Part shown: positions 34,460 to 36,008 of the stretch, piece by piece
Numbering within the stretch: the stretch's first letter is position 1
How the letters are laid out: each line of letters opens with the position of its first letter
NCBI GenBank assembly: GCA_020200155.1
Contig: JAIVJG010000159.1
Span: forward strand, 1 to 36,008
Reading direction: 5' to 3'
Length of the DNA: 36,008 nt
Source: Acidobacteriota bacterium
Lineage (GTDB): Bacteria; Acidobacteriota; Blastocatellia; Pyrinomonadales; Pyrinomonadaceae
The notes under the pieces: model-generated
The model's database searches: none
What the model was told of the DNA's origin: nothing
The model's input: only the letters and a program-made list of their open reading frames with translations
Translations under genes and position numbers: made by a program

Positions 34460-36008
34460 ATGAAATTTCTTTCTTCAAGGCTGACCGCCTTGCTGTTACT
34501 GACTTTCGCCTTCGGCGTCATCGCCCACGGGCAGGTCACGACCTCCGGATCAATCACCGGCGCGGTGACTGATCCGCAGGGCGCTGTCGTCGCCGGCGCG
34601 ACCATCGTCGCCAGGAACAACGGAACCGGTCAGGAACTGACCACGACCGCCTCTGACGACGGCACTTTCACCATCCCGACCGTCCCCGCCGGCACCTACA
34701 CGGTGACGGTCACGAGCCAGGGCTTCAAGACGCTCATCCTCAAGGACGTGATGGTTAACGTCGGCACGCCGTCGAATATCAAGGGGCAACTCGAAATCGG
34801 CGTCGCCAACGAAACCGTGACGATTATCGGCACGGGCGGCGAGTTGTTGCAGACGCAGTCCGCCACGGTCGGCCAGACCATCACGGGACGACAGATTCTC
34901 GACCTGCCGCAGGCGTCGCGCAACGCCCTCGACCTGATACTGTTGCTCCCAGGCTCGCAGACGCCGGGACGCCCGCGCCAGTCCACCATCAACGGACTGC
35001 CCAAGGGCGCACTGAACATCACGATGGACGGCGTCAACGTTCAGGACAATGTGCTCAAAGGCTCGGACGGGTTCTTCACGTTCGTGCAACCGCGCGTTGA
35101 CTCGGTTGAGGAGGTGACGATCTCGACCTCCACGCCGGGCGCGGAGAGCGCTGGCGAGGGAGCCGTCCAGATCAAATTCGTGACCAAGGGCGGCACGAAC
35201 GAATACCACGGCGGCGTCTTCTGGTATCGCCGCGACCCCAACTTCAACGCCAACTTCTTCTACAACAACCGTGACCTGCCGGCCAACCCGCAGACGGGCA
35301 AGGCCCCGCGCACGCGCCAGATGCTGAACCAGTTCGGCGGCAAACTCGGCGGCCCGATCCAGATTCCGGGCATTGGCTATAACCGCCACCGCGACAAGCT
35401 CTTCTTCTTCGTTGACTTTGAAGAGTATGCCTTGCCGGAGTCGCAGCTACGCACGCGCAACATTCTGGCCCCAGACGCGCAGAACGGCATCTTCACTTAC
35501 ACCGCCGGCGGCGTGACCCGCACGGTCAATGTCTTTCAGTTCGCCGCCGGGCGTGGCATCACCAATCCGACGCCCGACCCGACTATCGGGACGCTGCTGT
35601 CGTCCATCCGTTCCTCCGCGTCGGGCGGCTTCGTCGCCAACACCAGCGACCCGAACGTGCAGCAGCTTACCTTTCAGAATCAGGGCGGGCAGCGGAGATA
35701 CTTCCCGACCGGTCGCCTCGACTGGAACGCGACGAAGAACAACCACGTCGAGATGATTTACAATTACCAGCAGTTCAAGTCGAAGGTTGACTTCCTGAAC
35801 AACGCCGACCCGGCCTTCCCCGGTTTCCCGAACTTCGGCAGCCAGGACTCGAACCGTTTCTCCTACGTGGCGGCTCTGCGCTCGACCCTCGGCTCGCACC
35901 TCGTCAACGAGGCGCGCTTCGGCCTGACGGGAGGCACGGTGCTCTTTTTCCCGGGGTGCAACTCCGGCCAGTTCGCCAATCAGGGCGGGTTCGCTCTCAA
36001 CATCAACC
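34460..36008 (+). CDS. TonB-dependent receptor with carboxypeptidase-regulatory-like domain, 5' part
   Basis: The first 516 residues of an outer-membrane transporter; the gene runs past the right edge. The ATG at 34460 has GGAGGGAG upstream. The signal peptide (LTALLLLTFAFGVIAHGQ) is followed by a carboxypeptidase-regulatory-like beta-sandwich (about residues 30-110: GSITGAVTDPQGAVVAGATI, DDGTFTIPTVPAGTYTVTV). A plug domain with GRQILDLPQASRNALDLILL, STINGLPKG and ITMDGVNVQDN comes next. Barrel strands begin near residue 240 (VKFVTKGG-type turn, YHGGVFWYRRD). This Oar-like build is typical of acidobacterial receptors, which probably import or export large polymers. The substrate is not predictable. 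Confidence 0.93.
   Translation, partial: MKFLSSRLTALLLLTFAFGVIAHGQVTTSGSITGAVTDPQGAVVAGATIVARNNGTGQELTTTASDDGTFTIPTVPAGTYTVTVTSQGFKTLILKDVMVNVGTPSNIKGQLEIGVANETVTIIGTGGELLQTQSATVGQTITGRQILDLPQASRNALDLILLLPGSQTPGRPRQSTINGLPKGALNITMDGVNVQDNVLKGSDGFFTFVQPRVDSVEEVTISTSTPGAESAGEGAVQIKFVTKGGTNEYHGGVFWYRRDPNFNANFFYNNRDLPANPQTGKAPRTRQMLNQFGGKLGGPIQIPGIGYNRHRDKLFFFVDFEEYALPESQLRTRNILAPDAQNGIFTYTAGGVTRTVNVFQFAAGRGITNPTPDPTIGTLLSSIRSSASGGFVANTSDPNVQQLTFQNQGGQRRYFPTGRLDWNATKNNHVEMIYNYQQFKSKVDFLNNADPAFPGFPNFGSQDSNRFSYVAALRSTLGSHLVNEARFGLTGGTVLFFPGCNSGQFANQGGFALNIN

Overview
The window is high-GC, gene-dense bacterial DNA. It most resembles an Acidobacteriota genome of the Blastocatellia/Pyrinomonadales type. 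The basis is a set of lineage-flavoured features rather than any marker gene: an Oar-like TonB receptor with an N-terminal carboxypeptidase-regulatory-like domain, a giant BNR/VPS10-type secreted protein, an XPB-helicase/Bax1-nuclease pair, a transpeptidase-SpoIID fusion, and heptanucleotide repeats. No rRNA, tRNA, CRISPR array, insertion sequence or phage gene was seen.

Layout. 1-5599 (minus) is a DNA/RNA-maintenance block: yceH, 3-methyladenine DNA glycosylase, ribonuclease Z, single-strand binding protein, an XPB-type helicase that has lost its ATP-binding half, an intact Bax1-like (DUF790) nuclease, and the start of a DapA-family aldolase. 5967-8633 (plus) is a lone three-part protein with a TRAFs-binding/TPR-like region, a patatin lipase and C-terminal membrane helices, whose make-up resembles conflict-system effectors. 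8747-10789 (minus) holds a secreted M28 peptidase and haem A synthase CtaA.

10954-20527 (minus) is a tight five-gene envelope operon. In transcription order it encodes a DUF1175 lipoprotein with an NlpC/P60-like residue pattern, a 1653-residue alpha-2-macroglobulin with an intact thioester motif, a polytopic membrane protein, a transpeptidase fused to a SpoIID glycan-lytic domain, and a secreted gluzincin-type metalloprotease. This combination of a protease trap, wall synthesis and wall cutting is the most interesting unit in the window.

20892-27327 (plus) is a form II CO-dehydrogenase-like molybdenum hydroxylase operon in S-L-M-G order. A HepT-MntA toxin-antitoxin pair on the minus strand sits between the S and L genes. 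A secreted CxxCH/alpha-alpha-toroid protein follows the operon. 27470-30602 has a tiny basic secreted protein, a benzoate-CoA-ligase-like enzyme (minus) and a lipoprotein. 30678-33974 (minus) is the BNR-repeat protein. 34460 to the end (plus) is the TonB-dependent receptor, which runs off the window. The divergent gap between the last two genes carries a clear intrinsic terminator pointing toward the BNR gene.

All functions are from motif reading by eye. No database or structure search was possible.
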